Assembly (NCBI GenBank): GCA_035946955.1
Contig: DASYYE010000595.1
Span: 1 to 25,231 of the forward strand
Source: DASYYE01 sp035946955
Lineage (GTDB): Bacteria > Actinomycetota > Actinomycetes > Streptosporangiales > Streptosporangiaceae
DNA: 25,231 nt
Direction of reading: 5' to 3'
The notes below the pieces were generated by a model that saw only the letters and a list, made by a program, of their open reading frames with translations, was not told where the DNA came from and searched no databases. The translations under genes and the position numbers were made by a program. Positions 24,060 to 25,231 of this stretch are shown one piece after another; positions within the stretch are counted from its first letter, which is position 1; every line of letters begins with the position of its first letter.

Positions 24060-24851
24060 TCAGTGGGTCTGGTGGCGGGCTGCCGGCGGTGGCGAGGCGC
24101 CGTCGCTGGCAGCGGCCTGGGCTGGCTGCTGCGCGCTCGCCCGCTGGTGGGCGGCAGTGACCTCGGCGGCCTGGGCCGGGGTGAGCCGCGGGTAGAGAAC
24201 CCGGACCACGGTGACAGCCAGGGCACCCCCGACGATCTGCGCCGCGATGTAGGCGGGTGCGGAGGTGGGGGCGATCCCGGCGAAGCTGTTGGAGAACATG
24301 CGCCCGACGGTGATCGCGGGGTTGGCGAAGCTGGTCGAGGAGGTGAACCAGTAGGCCGCGCCGATGTATGCGCCCACCGCTGCCGGGGCGAGGTGGGCGC
24401 GGCCGGAGCGGACCAGGGCGAAGATCACCAGGATCAGCCCGAGCGTGGCGATGACCTCGCCCAGGAAGTGCGCGGGTGTGGCCCGGTGCTTGGTGGAGAT
24501 GCTGACCGCTGCGGCGCTGAACATGAGGTTGGCGGCCACGGCGCCGCCGATACAGCCGGCCACCTGGACGGGCAGGTAGGCCGCGGCATCCCGCCAGCGC
24601 AGCCCGCCGAACGCGGCGTCGGCGAAGGACACCACCGGGTTGAAGTGGGCGCCGGAGACCGGCCCGAACATCAAGATGATGGCGAACAGCCCAGCCGCGG
24701 TCGCGGCCGCGTCCTCCAGCAGTTGCAGGCCTACGTCACCGGGCGACAGGCGTTGCGCGGCGATCCCGGCGCCGATCACGGTCGCGGCCAGGAAGGCGCT
24801 GCCCAGGAACTCCGCGAGCAGCCGCCGCCACAACACCACCTCGCTCACCAC
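24060..24851 (-). CDS. AqpS-like aquaporin (MIP family), probable arsenite channel
   Basis: 263 residues from the chosen GTG, with six hydrophobic segments. The first NPA box is NPV (GAHFNPVVSFADA) and the second is NPA (FANPAITVGRMFSNSFAGI). The Arg that normally follows the second NPA in water channels is replaced by Ile, widening the expected filter, as in arsenite-conducting AqpS-type channels. The location beside a divergent arsR and a flavoprotein supports metalloid transport. The frame is open to GTG 24902, but a promoter predicted at 24884-24912 would start RNA near 24877, so GTG 24851 or 24848 (VVSEVVLWRRLLAEFLG) is preferred. The Pro/Ala/Gln-rich tail after residue ~225 is probably disordered. 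Confidence 0.88.
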   Translation of the reverse strand: MVSEVVLWRRLLAEFLGSAFLAATVIGAGIAAQRLSPGDVGLQLLEDAAATAAGLFAIILMFGPVSGAHFNPVVSFADAAFGGLRWRDAAAYLPVQVAGCIGGAVAANLMFSAAAVSISTKHRATPAHFLGEVIATLGLILVIFALVRSGRAHLAPAAVGAYIGAAYWFTSSTSFANPAITVGRMFSNSFAGIAPTSAPAYIAAQIVGGALAVTVVRVLYPRLTPAQAAEVTAAHQRASAQQPAQAAASDGASPPPAARHQTH

Positions 24852-24874
24852 GCCACCCCGCTCACCCGTGCTCA

Positions 24875-24935
24875 ATCGATACGTGTCTATCCAGGCAGTC
24901 ACAGCTTGTCAGGCTGTATGGATGGCCGTCAATAT
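24875..24935. promoter_or_regulatory. Back-to-back promoters and possible ArsR operator
   Basis: Plus strand: TTGTCA (24906-24911), 18 bases, CAATAT (24930-24935), placing an RNA start near the ATG at 24942. Minus strand: CTGACA (24912-24907), 17 bases, TAGACA (24889-24884), placing an RNA start near 24877. The two -35 boxes overlap. The palindrome ATCGAT (24875-24880) sits at the predicted minus start and could be part of an ArsR site. Prediction by eye only. Confidence 0.4.
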
Positions 24936-24941
24936 AGAGGG

Positions 24942-25231
24942 ATGCCGATCCAGGCCGCTCGGGCGGCCCTCCGGACCACCCCCGCTGCGGCACTGCCGCT
25001 CGTGGTCGAGGCGTGCGCGGTGCCCCTGGTCGGGGAACCCCTGGGCGAGGAGGCGGCGGCCGGGCTGGCGCAGGTGTTCAAGGCCCTCGGCGACCCGGTG
25101 CGGCTGCGGCTCGTGTCGATCATCGGGGCCCACCAGGGCGGGCAGGTCTGCGTGTGTGAACTGAACAGTGCCTTCGACCTGACTCAGCCCACCATCAGCC
25201 ACCACCTCAAAGTGCTGCGCGAAGCGGGGAT
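24942..25231 (+). CDS. arsR: ArsR/SmtB-family metalloid-responsive repressor, C-terminus cut off
   Basis: 96 codons are visible, running off the right edge. The winged-helix region reads VFKALGDPVRLRLVSII, then QVCVCELNSAFDLTQPTISHHLKVLREAG, with recognition helix QPTISHHLKVL. The CVC pair matches the arsenite-binding CVC of ArsR proteins. An upstream EACAVPLVGEPL holds one Cys where related actinobacterial repressors, as I recall them, carry a Cys-Cys pair. It likely represses the divergent aquaporin-flavoprotein genes and itself, and is released by As(III) or Sb(III). The start is uncertain: ATG 24942 fits a leaderless transcript from the predicted promoter, and ATG 24918 in the same frame would add 8 residues. 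Confidence 0.88.
   Translation, partial: MPIQAARAALRTTPAAALPLVVEACAVPLVGEPLGEEAAAGLAQVFKALGDPVRLRLVSIIGAHQGGQVCVCELNSAFDLTQPTISHHLKVLREAG

Noticed and set aside
1..25231. CRISPR array, tRNA, rRNA, insertion sequence or attachment site
   Set aside because: No regularly spaced repeats other than the coding 147-bp repeats, no tRNA-like cloverleaf noticed, no transposase or integrase motifs in any plausible frame.

Overview
The window is high-GC, gene-dense DNA from an actinomycete. The indicators are very high GC at third codon positions, frequent GTG starts, a mycothiol gene (mshC), a DUF4192 protein, a HelD-type RNA polymerase helicase, a tmsA/tmsB-like pair for 10-methyl-branched fatty acids, and the order dxr - rip1 - ispG - GNAT known from Mycobacterium and other actinobacteria. 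The genus cannot be read from the sequence. No rRNA, tRNA, CRISPR array or insertion sequence was seen.

Layout. (1) 1-1647, minus: N-terminal part of a HelD-like helicase running off the left edge. (2) 1854-9241, minus: a probable operon read dxr, rip1, ispG, a secreted TAP-like alpha/beta-hydrolase lipoprotein, a DUF4081-type GNAT, then a divergent proA-like gene. dxr and ispG are MEP isoprenoid enzymes and rip1 is a site-2 protease. (3) 9416-12312: two convergent exported proteins, a beta-helix CSLREA/choice-of-anchor-Q protein (plus) and a lysozyme-like protein with three 49-residue C-terminal repeats (minus), separated by a long hairpin. (4) 12313-15404, minus: an intergenic stretch holding a possible gene remnant, then tmsA and tmsB. 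(5) 15405-16859: a 35-codon plus-strand ORF with a strong ribosome binding site, convergent with a DUF4192 gene. (6) 17039-19021: a PstS-like secreted binding protein with an unusually palindrome-rich, relatively AT-rich upstream region. (7) 19022-22590, minus: CPBP intramembrane protease, amidase, mshC, tightly packed. (8) 22650-25231: an arsenic-type locus with a divergent arsR (plus, truncated at the right edge), an AqpS-like aquaporin and a CoA-disulfide-reductase-like flavoprotein (minus).

Most genes are recognisable families. The least explained items are the small ORF at 15559-15666 with hairpins upstream, the palindrome cluster at 18535-18680 that shares an 11-base word with the region before that ORF, the lysozyme-like repeat protein, the coding-like fragment near 12456-12608, and the back-to-back promoter region of the arsenic locus with a possibly leaderless arsR. 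All functional statements come from motif reading by eye; no database search was run.
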